Assembly (NCBI GenBank): GCA_910587735.1
Contig: CAJUNT010000005.1
Span: 1-64,000, forward strand
Length of the DNA: 64,000 nucleotides
Reading direction: 5' to 3'
Source: an uncultured Clostridia bacterium
Lineage (GTDB): Bacteria > Bacillota > Clostridia > Lachnospirales > Anaerotignaceae
The notes under the pieces were generated by a model. The model was not told where the DNA came from, ran no database searches, and saw only the letters and a list, made by a program, of their open reading frames with translations. Made by a program: the position numbers and the translations under genes. Shown in pieces: positions 32,946 to 42,261 of the stretch. Within the stretch, counting starts at the first letter, position 1, and every line of letters starts with the position of its first letter.

Positions 32946-33056
32946 TATAAAAAATAATATTATGGTACAAAAAACTAATTGTTTTGTGAATAATTGTAGC
33001 AAAGCAAAATAAGTTAGTGTTGAATTTTGATGAATATATCAAATATCCCTTTTATG

Positions 33057-33092
33057 AAAATGCCCTTGTAAATTGTTATAAGGGCATTTTTT
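33057..33092 (+). terminator. Terminator after the small gene
   Basis: AAAATGCCCTT (33057-33067) pairs with AAGGGCATTTT (33080-33090), continuing into T. Confidence 0.8.
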
Positions 33093-33328
33093 CGTTCAAA
33101 TGTATTTTATGGTGTTTGTTATATTTATAATGTATTTGTCAATATTTTGTGCATTATCAATGTTATATTTTTGATATTTGTTTAATAGTATCTATTTTAT
33201 ATTATGTTGTAATAGAATAATTTTTATGTAAAATGTAAAAAAGAAGGCTTTTATATTGAAAAAAATACTATTAGGCTGTAAAATGGTTTGTATAGAGATA
33301 TAAAAATAAGTGAGGAAGCAGGGGTCGT

Positions 33329-34711
33329 ATGGTTCGATGGTTAGTATTATCTATTATTTGTATAGTATGGGGAATTATTTTGATTATACAGGCAAGAATA
33401 GAGATGAAACAATCTCAAAATCCTAATACGAATACAAATGTAAAACTAAAACAAAAAGTGGAAGAAGGAGAGGAAAAGTTTTCTGGAAGAACATTATATT
33501 TCAGCAATGTGCCTTTGCGTGAAAAAGAAGAATGTTGTTTAAGAAAACAATCTATATTTGAAGACATGAATGTCATTGAAAGGGCAGAATGCAAAACAGC
33601 AATTTATCGTATTATACGTTTTATTGACAAAATATTTTTAAAAGATGAAAAGGGATTTTTTACGGAAAAGGGGAAAAAAAGGCTTACTATTGCATTAAAC
33701 AATATTTTAAGTATGAGATATTGCTTTAAAAAAGAACAAGTACAAGAGGATTTAATTACAGTATGTAAGTTATTACAGTATACACTAGAAAAGGAAGATG
33801 TAAGTGGTGTGTTCTATGCGCATCATATATTAAGTGACTTAAATTTTTGGATATTAGACCAGCCTTTTGCCAAAGGGGAATTTGAAACATGGGAGAAAAA
33901 AATACCAAAACAAAAAGAAACAAGGGTATTTTATGGCATTACAAAGAGCTGGGAGTATTCTTATCCAAGAGATTTACAGAAAAAAATAAAAAATATTATA
34001 TTACCAGAAGAAGAAGGGATTTTTGATATTAGAGGTCATTTTGCACAAAAGTATATGGAGCTGGCACAAACATTTTATACATTAGAAGAATGGCATATAC
34101 AGCAAATGATAGAATATTGTAATGCTATGGAGCAAATTTTTGATGAGATTATTAGTTTTAGAGCAGCAGACGTGGATATTGAACAATTAAATGAAATGGA
34201 ACAGGCAATATTTGATAAAAATGGAGCAGTAACGAAAGGTTTGCTGAAATACTATAATATGCTTATAATGGAATTGGACAGAACAGAAGGATTTTTACCA
34301 CAATGTAAATTAAAAACAGATTTTGAAAATATCAAACAAAAAATACAAAATATATATGATAATCAAAGTAATATAGAGTATCAAAGCTATCCAGAAATAT
34401 TTGATGCAAGAATGATATTACAGGAAATTAGTCGTTTTGTACTGCCTAGAGAAGTAGACTGGCATGAAAATTATTTTTATCATGGCGTTACAAACACAAT
34501 GAGAGAAATCCAGCAAGACCCTGTTGTAGAAACAGATGGTGTAGAAACTGTTGTACCTGCTGAAAGAGACTTTTTTAATAGAATTATTGTAGAAGAAGAA
34601 AATAAATCAGAAGAAAGTCAAAATGAGCAGAATAAAACAGAACAAAATGAAAGAAGAGAGAGCAAATTTAGAAAAAATAGATTTAGAGAAAATCGGTCAT
34701 CTATAGAATAA
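33329..34711 (+). CDS. Membrane-anchored protein of unknown function
   Basis: The 460-residue protein begins with one transmembrane segment (about 4-22, LVLSIICIVWGIILIIQA). A long mostly helical, charged region follows, and it ends with a Glu/Asn/Arg-rich tail (about 425-460) that looks disordered. No catalytic motif or known domain is recognised. Only a modest AGGGG site precedes the ATG. A terminator at 34717-34754 ends the unit, so it is monocistronic. The anchor places the bulk on one side of the membrane, cytoplasmic if the N-terminus is out; topology is uncertain. Confidence 0.65.
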   Translation: MVRWLVLSIICIVWGIILIIQARIEMKQSQNPNTNTNVKLKQKVEEGEEKFSGRTLYFSNVPLREKEECCLRKQSIFEDMNVIERAECKTAIYRIIRFIDKIFLKDEKGFFTEKGKKRLTIALNNILSMRYCFKKEQVQEDLITVCKLLQYTLEKEDVSGVFYAHHILSDLNFWILDQPFAKGEFETWEKKIPKQKETRVFYGITKSWEYSYPRDLQKKIKNIILPEEEGIFDIRGHFAQKYMELAQTFYTLEEWHIQQMIEYCNAMEQIFDEIISFRAADVDIEQLNEMEQAIFDKNGAVTKGLLKYYNMLIMELDRTEGFLPQCKLKTDFENIKQKIQNIYDNQSNIEYQSYPEIFDARMILQEISRFVLPREVDWHENYFYHGVTNTMREIQQDPVVETDGVETVVPAERDFFNRIIVEEENKSEESQNEQNKTEQNERRESKFRKNRFRENRSSIE

Positions 34712-34716
34712 CATAA

Positions 34717-34754
34717 AATAGAGAAGAACAAAAAATGTTCTTCTCTATTTTTTA
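34717..34754. terminator. Bidirectional terminator
   Basis: A 13-bp stem (AATAGAGAAGAAC, 34717-34729, with 34737-34749) is followed by TTTTAT on the plus strand and lies between convergent genes. Confidence 0.85.
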
Positions 34755-34783
34755 TAAAATAATATTTAAAGAAATCATTTTTA

Positions 34784-35551
34784 TTAATCATCAATATCGA
34801 TATCCCATTCTAATATCATACCTGTTGTAGCATCAATTTCAAACTCATATTCTATATAGCCTTCTTTCATTTCACCTTCATATATTAATCTGCCATCATC
34901 TATATCCGTTTTGATTTCCCAAATGACAGCATTAGGAGCTTTTGACAAAGCAATTTGTTTTGCTTGTTCCATTGAAATTATACCAGAGTTCATTGAGGTA
35001 TTAGGTACTTCAGGTATTTGAATAATATTTTGTATTGTATTTTGTGGTATTTGAATAGTGTTTTCAACAAATTTGATTTCTCTTTCTAATATCATGCCGT
35101 TTTCAGGGTTAATTTTATATACTCCTGTAATATTTGAAGTATAAAAACTAATTTTATATTTTTGTAATCCGCCATCATGGTCTAAATATGCTGTTACAAA
35201 TTGTGCTTGAGGAATCTCCTTTAATACAATATCCTTTGCATTTTGTTCTGTTAAAACAATTTTTATACTGCCAAAATTGTTTTGGGATTCACTTTCAAAA
35301 GATGTCATTTTTTGTGTTGTTTTATTGATATCAATTTCATAAAATGTTTGGTCTTTTTGGTTATATAATTTAATTTCAAATTTATTATAATCTTGTTTTG
35401 TATTAAAGTGCGTACTTCCTTCTGGTACATAATGTAATGCAATCTCTTTTGCTTGTTCTGCTGTTAGTGTTACTGCAAATACTTGCATAGTACCCATTAC
35501 CAATATCATTACTGTTGCTAATACCCCTATTATTTTTTTAAAAAAACTCAT
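34784..35551 (-). CDS. Secreted PepSY-domain protein
   Basis: The protein of about 255 residues has a signal peptide (about 1-27, ending VFA-VT) and three PepSY-like units. The first is LTAEQAKEIALHYVPEG with the following strands, the second LTEQNAKDIVLKEIPQAQ, and the third ISMEQAKQIALSKAPNAV, ending in YEFEIDATTGMILEWD, a classic PepSY finish. A Pro/Asn/Ile linker (NTIQIPQNTIQ) separates units two and three. PepSY domains are thought to inhibit peptidases or sense peptides outside the cell. The start at 35549-35551 follows GGAGGG; upstream in-frame ATGs lack sites. Confidence 0.85.
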   Translation of the reverse strand: MSFFKKIIGVLATVMILVMGTMQVFAVTLTAEQAKEIALHYVPEGSTHFNTKQDYNKFEIKLYNQKDQTFYEIDINKTTQKMTSFESESQNNFGSIKIVLTEQNAKDIVLKEIPQAQFVTAYLDHDGGLQKYKISFYTSNITGVYKINPENGMILEREIKFVENTIQIPQNTIQNIIQIPEVPNTSMNSGIISMEQAKQIALSKAPNAVIWEIKTDIDDGRLIYEGEMKEGYIEYEFEIDATTGMILEWDIDIDD

Positions 35552-35802
35552 TTTAAATCCCTCCTCATAAAAAACATTTTTTGTTTTTATCATACCAAAA
35601 TAATAGAAAAAAATCAATTAGTTCATTTGAAAAGTATTATAAATTATTTTATGATGTTTTGTGAATTTTTATATCGTAATCATAATCATAATAATAAAAT
35701 AGGAGTTATCGTATTATTTTTTAAATTTTAATATTGCAATATTACTATGTTTTTGGATATACTAAAATTGCAATACAATGATAAAAAGGAGGGTATTTTA
35801 TT

Positions 35803-36510
35803 ATGAAAAAATATATTGCAGTACTAGTATTGATGTTTGCACTTACTGCGTGCAATACAAATGAATCACAATTAAATAAACCATTAGAGTCTGAAATGCA
35901 AAATGCTCCTACACCAAGTGCGATAGACAACAATACTACAACATCATCAGATAACACTACAACAGATACAACAACATCTAATGATGACACAACAGCAACA
36001 GATAATACAATAGATGTAACTACTGTAAATGCTACGATTGATTTAGCAACAGTACCTGCTATTACAGCGGAAACAATAGAAAATTATTATAAAAATATAG
36101 GAGAAGAAAAAGCGATTGAGGCAGATATCAAAAAGTTGGAATTAGATTTTAAAAGAAAATCAATACAAGCTGATGATTTTCAAACACAAAAGGCAACTTT
36201 GAAAACACAAGAAAATGCTTTAGAATCTCAAATAGACCTTTTAGAAGATAGGATTACTATCAATTTACCTGAAAATTGGGTAGATACAACAGATATGGAG
36301 CAAATGATTCAAAAATTACAAGAAGTTGAAATTGCAGAAAAACAGATGGAGATTTCCATTGACCAAGCAGAGCAAGAGTATATAAATAACAATATTACAA
36401 GAGAAGATTATATTCAAAAAGTAATAGAATTAGAAAAGCAAAAAGATGTTTTGGATAAACAGGAAGACATTTTGGAGCAAACATTAGAATCATTAGGATG
36501 GGACGACTAA
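35803..36510 (+). CDS. Coiled-coil lipoprotein of unknown function
   Basis: The 235-residue protein has a lipobox (LTAC, Cys about residue 17). A low-complexity Thr/Asp/Asn linker follows (about 40-75, repeats of DNTTT type), suited to span the cell wall. The rest (about 90-235) is a long coiled coil rich in Glu, Lys and Gln with two related halves: KKLELDFKRKSIQADDFQTQK and AEQEYINNNITREDYIQKV both lead into ..LE.Q.D.LE... segments. This suggests an internal duplication forming a helical hairpin. No enzyme motif. The start follows AAGGAGGG. Confidence 0.7.
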   Translation: MKKYIAVLVLMFALTACNTNESQLNKPLESEMQNAPTPSAIDNNTTTSSDNTTTDTTTSNDDTTATDNTIDVTTVNATIDLATVPAITAETIENYYKNIGEEKAIEADIKKLELDFKRKSIQADDFQTQKATLKTQENALESQIDLLEDRITINLPENWVDTTDMEQMIQKLQEVEIAEKQMEISIDQAEQEYINNNITREDYIQKVIELEKQKDVLDKQEDILEQTLESLGWDD

Positions 36511-36597
36511 TGATTAAAATAAATTTATAGATATATGGATTGTATATTTTTACAGTTTGTGTTATATTGTTATAGGGTATCTTTATTTTACGATATA

Positions 36598-36642
36598 GTC
36601 CTCGCCTTTTCGTATTTATATAGTGGGCGAGGACTTTTTATT
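36598..36642 (+). terminator. Terminator after the coiled-coil lipoprotein
   Basis: GTCCTCGCC (36598-36606) pairs with GGCGAGGAC (36626-36634), followed by TTTTTATTATT. Confidence 0.88.
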
Positions 36643-36682
36643 ATTGAGTCATATTTTAGTTGAAAAGGTGTATTTTGATTAT

Positions 36683-37210
36683 CTAAAAATAAATTTTTTC
36701 AATATGGATTCCCATTTTTTGACCATATTTTATAGTGTAGTCTGTTCCGCCTCCTTGCTTTCCATCTGTTACAGCAATTAAAAGAGAAGAATGTTCTATC
36801 ATATATCGATTTCTTAAATGATAACAACCTTTTTGATTTTCTATTTCTGCTACACATATTTCTTTACAACAAGGAAGTAATCCAGCAATTTCTTTTGAAA
36901 ATAATTTTTTTTGATAGGGAAGATAAGCGATTAAATAAATATCTTTATATTTTTGTTGCAATTCTTTTACCACTTCTGCTGCAATAGTGTCTGTTCCTTC
37001 TGCCATTCCAGATATAAATATTTTATATCCTGTGTCAATAGCTTTGAGTATAGCATTTTTTAATTTTTCTGTCACAAATGCGATGTTTTCATTTGCGATA
37101 TTTCTACGTCCTGTAAAACAACAAGTGAGTTGTTTTTGTTGCGGTGTTACTTCTTTTTGTTTTAATTCTTTCATAATGTAATTAACTTTTTGCCTTTTTT
37201 GTTCTGTCAT
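36683..37210 (-). CDS. SLOG-family (DUF1273/YpsA-like) protein
   Basis: The protein of about 175 residues has the SLOG/Rossmann pattern: CCFTGRRNI at the nucleotide-binding start, FISGMAEGTDTIAAEVV, YLIAYLPY, SLLIAVTDGKQGGGTDYTIKYG. SLOG proteins bind nucleotide-type ligands. Relatives include YpsA of Bacillus and DprA-like proteins, and several appear in phage-defence islands, but no partner effector is adjacent here. The start at 37208-37210 is preferred, 9 nt after AAGGAG; earlier in-frame ATGs sit on or before that site. Confidence 0.85.
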   Translation of the reverse strand: MTEQKRQKVNYIMKELKQKEVTPQQKQLTCCFTGRRNIANENIAFVTEKLKNAILKAIDTGYKIFISGMAEGTDTIAAEVVKELQQKYKDIYLIAYLPYQKKLFSKEIAGLLPCCKEICVAEIENQKGCYHLRNRYMIEHSSLLIAVTDGKQGGGTDYTIKYGQKMGIHIEKIYF

Positions 37211-37551
37211 ATGATTCATCTCCTTATAATTTCTGTTCATATTGTTTTATTAAAATGATGTGATATAGAGTAAAAAAATAAAATTTTATAAATGTTTGCT
37301 CTTTGATGAATTTTCATGTTAACATAATAGAATCCGTCATAATTGATAGGTAAAAAATTTACTATTTTTTTACAAAAAAATCTATTTACTGTATAGAAAA
37401 CATATAGTTAATAGATATATTTATATATTTTGATAAAAAAATTTGCGTTTTTCTCTACTTGCTGTATAAAAGAATAGCTAATCGTATACTTATATGGAAT
37501 TTATACAATTAGCCGTTATAATTTAATATATAAAGATTTGGGGGGAACATT
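37211..37551. other. 341-bp intergenic region with an imperfect direct repeat
   Basis: No gene is visible. Two similar segments, CTGTATAGAAAACATATAG... (37389-37426) and CTGTATAAAAGAATAGC... (37462-37495), both continue TAAT.G.ATA..TTATAT and start 73 bp apart. They precede the XRE regulator and its putative -10 box (TATAAT, 37517-37522), so they may be its binding sites. Confidence 0.5.
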
Positions 37552-37893
37552 ATGATTGGTAAACGACTGGCAAAATTGAGAAAAAATGCTTCTTTAACAC
37601 AAAAGGAACTTGCGAAACAATTAAATTTAACTCTATATGCCATTTCAGCTTATGAAAATAATCGTAATGAGCCACCTGATAGCATTAAAATTCTTTTTGC
37701 AAAAAGATTTAATGTTTCGATAGATTATTTATTAGGCATGACAGATAATCCGAATGTTTATGAAGATGACCCATATTTTATTCGATTACCTTCTTCTTTT
37801 CCATTAGCAAAAAAAGAAGAATTACTAAATTATATGAACTATATAATTTATCAATCAAATGAGTCTAAAAACAAGAAAAATCAGAAGTACTAA
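37552..37893 (+). CDS. XRE-family helix-turn-helix regulator
   Basis: The 113-residue protein has a Cro/CI helix-turn-helix in the first 65 residues (RLAKLRKNASLTQKELAKQL, YAISAYENNRNEPP, RFNVSIDYLLGMT). A short C-terminal extension lacks a known domain. This layout is typical of small regulators of mobile or stress genes. GGGGGGA precedes the ATG. Its neighbours are unrelated single genes, so its target is not evident beyond probable autoregulation through the repeats upstream. Confidence 0.88.
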   Translation: MIGKRLAKLRKNASLTQKELAKQLNLTLYAISAYENNRNEPPDSIKILFAKRFNVSIDYLLGMTDNPNVYEDDPYFIRLPSSFPLAKKEELLNYMNYIIYQSNESKNKKNQKY

Positions 37894-38308
37894 TAACAAT
37901 TATATACTTTCTGTAATTATTACTTATTATGTCATATTATGAAAAATATAATTTTGTTTTAAAGTAATCATATTGACAATATACTTCAGGAAACATAACA
38001 ATATTATAAACCATTTTTACACTAATTGAAATAAAAATATTGTGATTTATATAATTTTTATGACATAAACACATAAAAGAGATAATATAATATTATTTTT
38101 TTCACTAATTTTGATAAAAATATATATTTTATAAATTAGTATCAATAGTAAAATATTTTGAAATGTGATATTACATATACTGCTATTTTGTGAAGAATAA
38201 TATGGATATAATAAATAATAAAGCCCCCTGTCTTTTATCAGATAGGGGGCTTTATTATATTATTGTATAAAGTGAAATAGTCAACAAATAAATCTGTTTC
38301 AAATCAAT
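37894..38308. other. 415-bp intergenic region
   Basis: Very AT-rich with no gene. The only clear element is the strong terminator at 38214-38249 that serves the RpiR-family gene. Confidence 0.5.
38214..38249 (-). terminator. Terminator of the RpiR-family gene
   Basis: An uninterrupted stem AATAAAGCCCCCT pairs with AGGGGGCTTTATT around a 10-nt-plus loop, with A/T-rich flanks on both sides, so it may work in both directions. Confidence 0.85.
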
Positions 38309-39172
38309 TTAAAATAAACCAACTTTTGAAAGATACTTGTCTATTGTTTTTAATTTTTCCTCATTAGAATAACCTACTTTTCTACTAATAAATGCACATA
38401 ACAATTCACAAGCAAATACAACAGAAACATAAGAATTAAAAAAGGTATTACTGTCTACACTGATTGTTAAAAGTTGTGTAGCATACTGTGCCAATGGAGA
38501 ACTTGCTTTATCTGTTAAAAGCAATATTTTTGCACCAGCATCATATGCCATTTGTGTTGCAAGCAAATCCATTTCAGAGTAGCGTGGAAAACTAATTGCA
38601 ATCAAACAATCATTTTCTGTAATATCAGATAAATGGTCTATTACATTTAATGCAGGATAAGAGGTTTCATGCACATTAGGTAACATATGTTTTAAAAGTA
38701 AAAGTAGCATATCACCTGTACCAGAATTTGCACGAGATGCCAATATATATTTATGATGACTAGATATGAGAGTATCGCTTGCTTGTTCAAAAGCCTGCAC
38801 ATCATTTGCAGTAAGCAATGTTTTAATATTTCTTAAAATATTTGAAAAATAAGATTCCATAATACTATTTTGGTCTAATTTTCCAATACTAAGTTTTAAA
38901 CGCTCTGAAGGAACAATGATATTTTCAGAAAGGCTGTTAATTCTGTCAGTATATGTTTTTCGTATACTTCTTTGAAAATCCATAAAACCAGAATATCCAA
39001 GTGTACGAGCAAAACGAATGACAGATGAATCACTGACATGAAGCCTTTTTGCCATATCTGTTGAGGTAATAAAGCACGCCTCTGCAAAGTGGTCTAAAAC
39101 AAATTCTGCAATAATTTTTTCTTTTTTGGTCAGTCGTATTCCTTTCATTTGGTTTCTTAATTCTTCTGTCAT
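38309..39172 (-). CDS. RpiR/MurR-family regulator with SIS domain
   Basis: The protein of about 287 residues has an N-terminal RpiR helix-turn-helix (LTKKEKIIAEFVLDHF, STDMAKRLHVSDSSVIRFARTLGYSGF, about 15-75) and a C-terminal SIS sugar-phosphate-binding domain (about 125-260: ILASRANSGTGDML, CLIAISFPRYSEMDL, ILLLTDKASSPLAQYA). Such proteins respond to sugar phosphates and control their catabolic operons. The ATG at 39170-39172 is 8 nt after GGGAG; a GTG three codons earlier is possible. No sugar gene lies next to it, so its target is elsewhere. Confidence 0.9.
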   Translation of the reverse strand: MTEELRNQMKGIRLTKKEKIIAEFVLDHFAEACFITSTDMAKRLHVSDSSVIRFARTLGYSGFMDFQRSIRKTYTDRINSLSENIIVPSERLKLSIGKLDQNSIMESYFSNILRNIKTLLTANDVQAFEQASDTLISSHHKYILASRANSGTGDMLLLLLKHMLPNVHETSYPALNVIDHLSDITENDCLIAISFPRYSEMDLLATQMAYDAGAKILLLTDKASSPLAQYATQLLTISVDSNTFFNSYVSVVFACELLCAFISRKVGYSNEEKLKTIDKYLSKVGLF

Positions 39173-39545
39173 AGTTATCACTCCCGATAGTTAAGGATAT
39201 AAATTTTTTAATTATTTTTAATTATAAAGTAGATAATGTGAAATAGTATACAAGCAATACTATACTATTGCTATATTGATATTTAACCATAATATGGCAA
39301 TCTTTTCAATAAAAAAAGTATACAAAAAACAAAATTTTTATAAAAAAGTATTTTTATATATAAATTTTTGTTAGCACTCTTTACAAGTGAGTGCTAATAG
39401 TGTATACTATAGTCGTAAAAAATATATGATAAGAGAAGGAAGTCTGTATTATGATATATCATCATTTCTAGTAGTGAATGTAAAAATTTTATATTTTCAT
39501 ATATCGTTTGATTCATTCGTGTCATATTGAAGGAGGTAAGTAACT
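39173..39545. other. 373-bp regulatory region of clpB
   Basis: Apart from the CIRCE promoter (39371-39408) the region holds a ~137-nt untranslated leader ending in GAAGGAGG (about 39529-39536). No gene is visible. Confidence 0.6.
39371..39408 (+). promoter_or_regulatory. CIRCE operator (HrcA) over the clpB promoter
   Basis: TTAGCACTC-N9-GAGTGCTAA (39371-39379, 39389-39397) is a perfect CIRCE element. The promoter TTTACA (39380-39385) and TATACT (39403-39408), spacer 17 nt, has its -35 in the CIRCE loop, so HrcA binding would block RNA polymerase. Confidence 0.95.
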
Positions 39546-42143
39546 ATGAATTTACAAAAATACACACAAAAATCTATTGATGCAATACAAAATACACAGA
39601 ATATTGCAAGTGAGTACCAAAACCCACAAATAGAACAACAACATTTAGTATATGCATTATTAACACAACAAGAGGGATTGATACCACAGCTTTTAATACA
39701 AATTGGTATAAATATTAATGGTATTGTAAACAGAGTACAAGAGGAGATTTCAAAATTACCTCATGTTTCAGGTAGTAGAGAAGCTGGAAAAATTTACATT
39801 GCATCGGATATGGATAAGATTTTTACAAAATCTGAAAAGTTAGCAGATAGTATGAAAGATGAATATGTATCTGTAGAGCATATATTTTTATCACTTATAA
39901 CCAGCCCAAACAGTGCTATGAAAAAAGTATTTGAAGAATATAATATTGATAAAACAAATTTTACAAAGGCACTTGTAAAGGTGAGAGGAAATACAAGAGT
40001 AACAAGTGACAGCCCAGAATCCACATATGATGCACTGAAAAAATATGGTACAGATTTAGTTGAAAAAGCAAGAAATCAAAAATTAGACCCTGTTATTGGT
40101 AGAGATGACGAAATTAGAAATGTTATTCGTATATTATCTAGAAAAACAAAAAATAATCCTGTACTGATAGGAGAGCCTGGTGTTGGTAAAACAGCTATTG
40201 CAGAAGGATTGGCGCAAAGAATAGTAAAAGAAGATGTGCCTAATAGTTTGAAAGAAAAAACGATATTTTCGCTTGATATGGGTTCTTTAATAGCAGGTGC
40301 GAAATTTAGAGGCGAGTTTGAGGAAAGATTGAAAGCTGTATTAAATGAAGTGAAAAAAAGTGACGGAAAAATTATACTTTTTATAGATGAACTGCATACT
40401 ATTGTAGGTGCAGGAAAAACAGAAGGTGCTATGGACGCTGGAAATTTATTAAAACCTATGCTTGCAAGGGGAGAATTACATTGTATTGGTGCAACAACAT
40501 TAAATGAATATAAACAATATATTGAAAAAGACCCTGCTTTAGAAAGAAGATTTCAACCAGTGCTTGTTACAGAGCCAACAGTAGAAGATACTATAGCAAT
40601 ATTGAGAGGATTAAAAGAGAGATATGAGGTATATCATGGTGTAAAAATACAAGACCAAGCAATTATAGCAGCTGCAACACTTTCTAATAGATATATTTCA
40701 GATAGATTTTTACCTGATAAAGCAATCGATTTGATAGACGAAGCGTGTGCTATGATTAGAACAGAAATTGATTCTATGCCTACGGAATTAGATGTCATAC
40801 AAAGAAAAATTATACAATATGAAATAGAAGAAGCTGCGTTGAAAAAAGAAAATGATAAGCTTTCAAAAGAACATTTGGAAGAAATACAAAAAGAATTAGC
40901 AGAAACAAGAGAAGAATTAAATCAATTAAAAGCAAAGTGGGAAAATGAAAAGGCAGATATCAATAGTGTTCAAAAATTAAGAGAACAAATTGAAATGACA
41001 AATAGTGAAATTGAGTCAGCAGAAAGAAAGTATGATTTAAACAAAGCAGCAGAATTAAAATATGGTAAATTGCCTCAATTACAAAAAGAATTAGAACAAA
41101 AAGAAAAAGAGGCAGAACAAAATGGTACAAAAAAATCTCTTTTGAGAGATAAAGTAACAGAAGAAGAAATCGCCAGAATTATAGAAAGATGGACGAGCAT
41201 ACCTGTTTCAAAACTTATGGAAGGGGAAAAACAAAAACTCATACATTTAGAAGATATATTACATGAAAGAGTAATAGGACAGGATGAGGCAGTTACAAAA
41301 GTTTCAGAGTCTATTATAAGAAGTAGGGCAGGTATACAAAATCCGAATCGCCCAATTGGTTCATTTTTGTTTTTAGGACCAACAGGCGTAGGCAAAACAG
41401 AATTAGCGAAATCACTTGCAGAATGTCTTTTTGATGACGAAAAAAATATTATTCGTATTGATATGACGGAATACATGGAGAAGTTTTCTGTATCTCGTTT
41501 GATTGGAGCACCTCCAGGATATGTAGGATATGAAGAAGGAGGACAACTTACAGAAGCGGTACGTAGAAAACCTTATGCTGTTATATTGTTTGATGAAGTA
41601 GAAAAAGCACATCCAGATGTGTTCAATATATTACTGCAAGTACTTGATGATGGACATATTACAGATTCTCAAGGAAGGGCAGTAGATTTTAAAAATACGA
41701 TTATTATATTGACGTCAAATTTGGGTTCACACTATCTTTTAGATGGTATTGACGAAAATGGAGAAATTACAAAAGAAGCAATTAAAGGTGTTGATGAACT
41801 TTTAAGACAGTCATTCCGTCCGGAGTTTTTAAATAGATTAGATGAAATTGTATTTTATAAGCCATTAACAAAACAGAATATTACAAATATCATTGATTTG
41901 ATACTAAAAGACTTAAATAGAAGAATGGCGGAAAAACAATTAAGTTGTGAAGTAACAGAAAATGCAAAACATTTGATTATTGAACAGGCATATGACCCAG
42001 TATATGGTGCAAGACCTTTAAAAAGATATGTGCAAAGACATATTGAAACGTTGATTGCTAAAAAAATAATACAAGAAGATTTAGAAGCAGATACTGTTTT
42101 AACAGTAGATGTAGATGATAGGGGTAATTTGTTTATTAAATAA
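39546..42143 (+). CDS. clpB: ClpB disaggregase chaperone
   Basis: The 865-residue protein has the N-terminal Clp repeat domain (1-145), a first AAA+ domain with GEPGVGKT, a coiled-coil M domain (about 405-530) and a second AAA+ domain with GPTGVGKT, followed by the D2-small C-terminal domain. There is no IGF-type ClpP-binding loop, and the M-domain length fits ClpB rather than ClpA/C. With DnaK/DnaJ/GrpE it rescues aggregated proteins after heat stress. The perfect CIRCE element places it under HrcA. It is monocistronic, with a strong terminator at 42161-42200. Confidence 0.97.
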   Translation: MNLQKYTQKSIDAIQNTQNIASEYQNPQIEQQHLVYALLTQQEGLIPQLLIQIGININGIVNRVQEEISKLPHVSGSREAGKIYIASDMDKIFTKSEKLADSMKDEYVSVEHIFLSLITSPNSAMKKVFEEYNIDKTNFTKALVKVRGNTRVTSDSPESTYDALKKYGTDLVEKARNQKLDPVIGRDDEIRNVIRILSRKTKNNPVLIGEPGVGKTAIAEGLAQRIVKEDVPNSLKEKTIFSLDMGSLIAGAKFRGEFEERLKAVLNEVKKSDGKIILFIDELHTIVGAGKTEGAMDAGNLLKPMLARGELHCIGATTLNEYKQYIEKDPALERRFQPVLVTEPTVEDTIAILRGLKERYEVYHGVKIQDQAIIAAATLSNRYISDRFLPDKAIDLIDEACAMIRTEIDSMPTELDVIQRKIIQYEIEEAALKKENDKLSKEHLEEIQKELAETREELNQLKAKWENEKADINSVQKLREQIEMTNSEIESAERKYDLNKAAELKYGKLPQLQKELEQKEKEAEQNGTKKSLLRDKVTEEEIARIIERWTSIPVSKLMEGEKQKLIHLEDILHERVIGQDEAVTKVSESIIRSRAGIQNPNRPIGSFLFLGPTGVGKTELAKSLAECLFDDEKNIIRIDMTEYMEKFSVSRLIGAPPGYVGYEEGGQLTEAVRRKPYAVILFDEVEKAHPDVFNILLQVLDDGHITDSQGRAVDFKNTIIILTSNLGSHYLLDGIDENGEITKEAIKGVDELLRQSFRPEFLNRLDEIVFYKPLTKQNITNIIDLILKDLNRRMAEKQLSCEVTENAKHLIIEQAYDPVYGARPLKRYVQRHIETLIAKKIIQEDLEADTVLTVDVDDRGNLFIK

Positions 42144-42160
42144 TCATTTTTTATCATATG

Positions 42161-42200
42161 AAAAAGGGGAACTTTTTAAAATAAAAAAGTTCCCCTTTTT
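42161..42200 (+). terminator. Terminator of clpB
   Basis: A 17-bp perfect stem (42161-42177 with 42184-42200, core GGGGAACTT) with flanking A and T runs. Confidence 0.9.
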
Positions 42201-42230
42201 GTGCTGATATTGATAGAATAAAAAAACAAA

Positions 42231-42255
42231 AAAACAGCGGAAAATCCGCTGTTTT
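42231..42255 (-). terminator. Terminator of the ispH operon
   Basis: The minus-strand stem AAAACAGCGGA (42255-42245) pairs with 42241-42231, with a 3-nt loop, followed by a T-rich run. Confidence 0.88.
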
Positions 42256-42261
42256 AAATGA

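Larger units (their letters stand above)
32535..33328. other. 794-bp intergenic region with one small gene
   Basis: The region is strongly AT-rich. Its only supported content is the small reading frame at 32808-32945 and the terminator at 33057-33092. I see no RNA gene or riboswitch in 32535-32790 or 33100-33300. Confidence 0.5.

Noticed and set aside
36683..37210. SLOG protein as part of a nucleotide-signalling defence system
   Set aside because: No effector, nuclease or membrane partner is adjacent on the same strand; it looks like a stand-alone YpsA-like gene.
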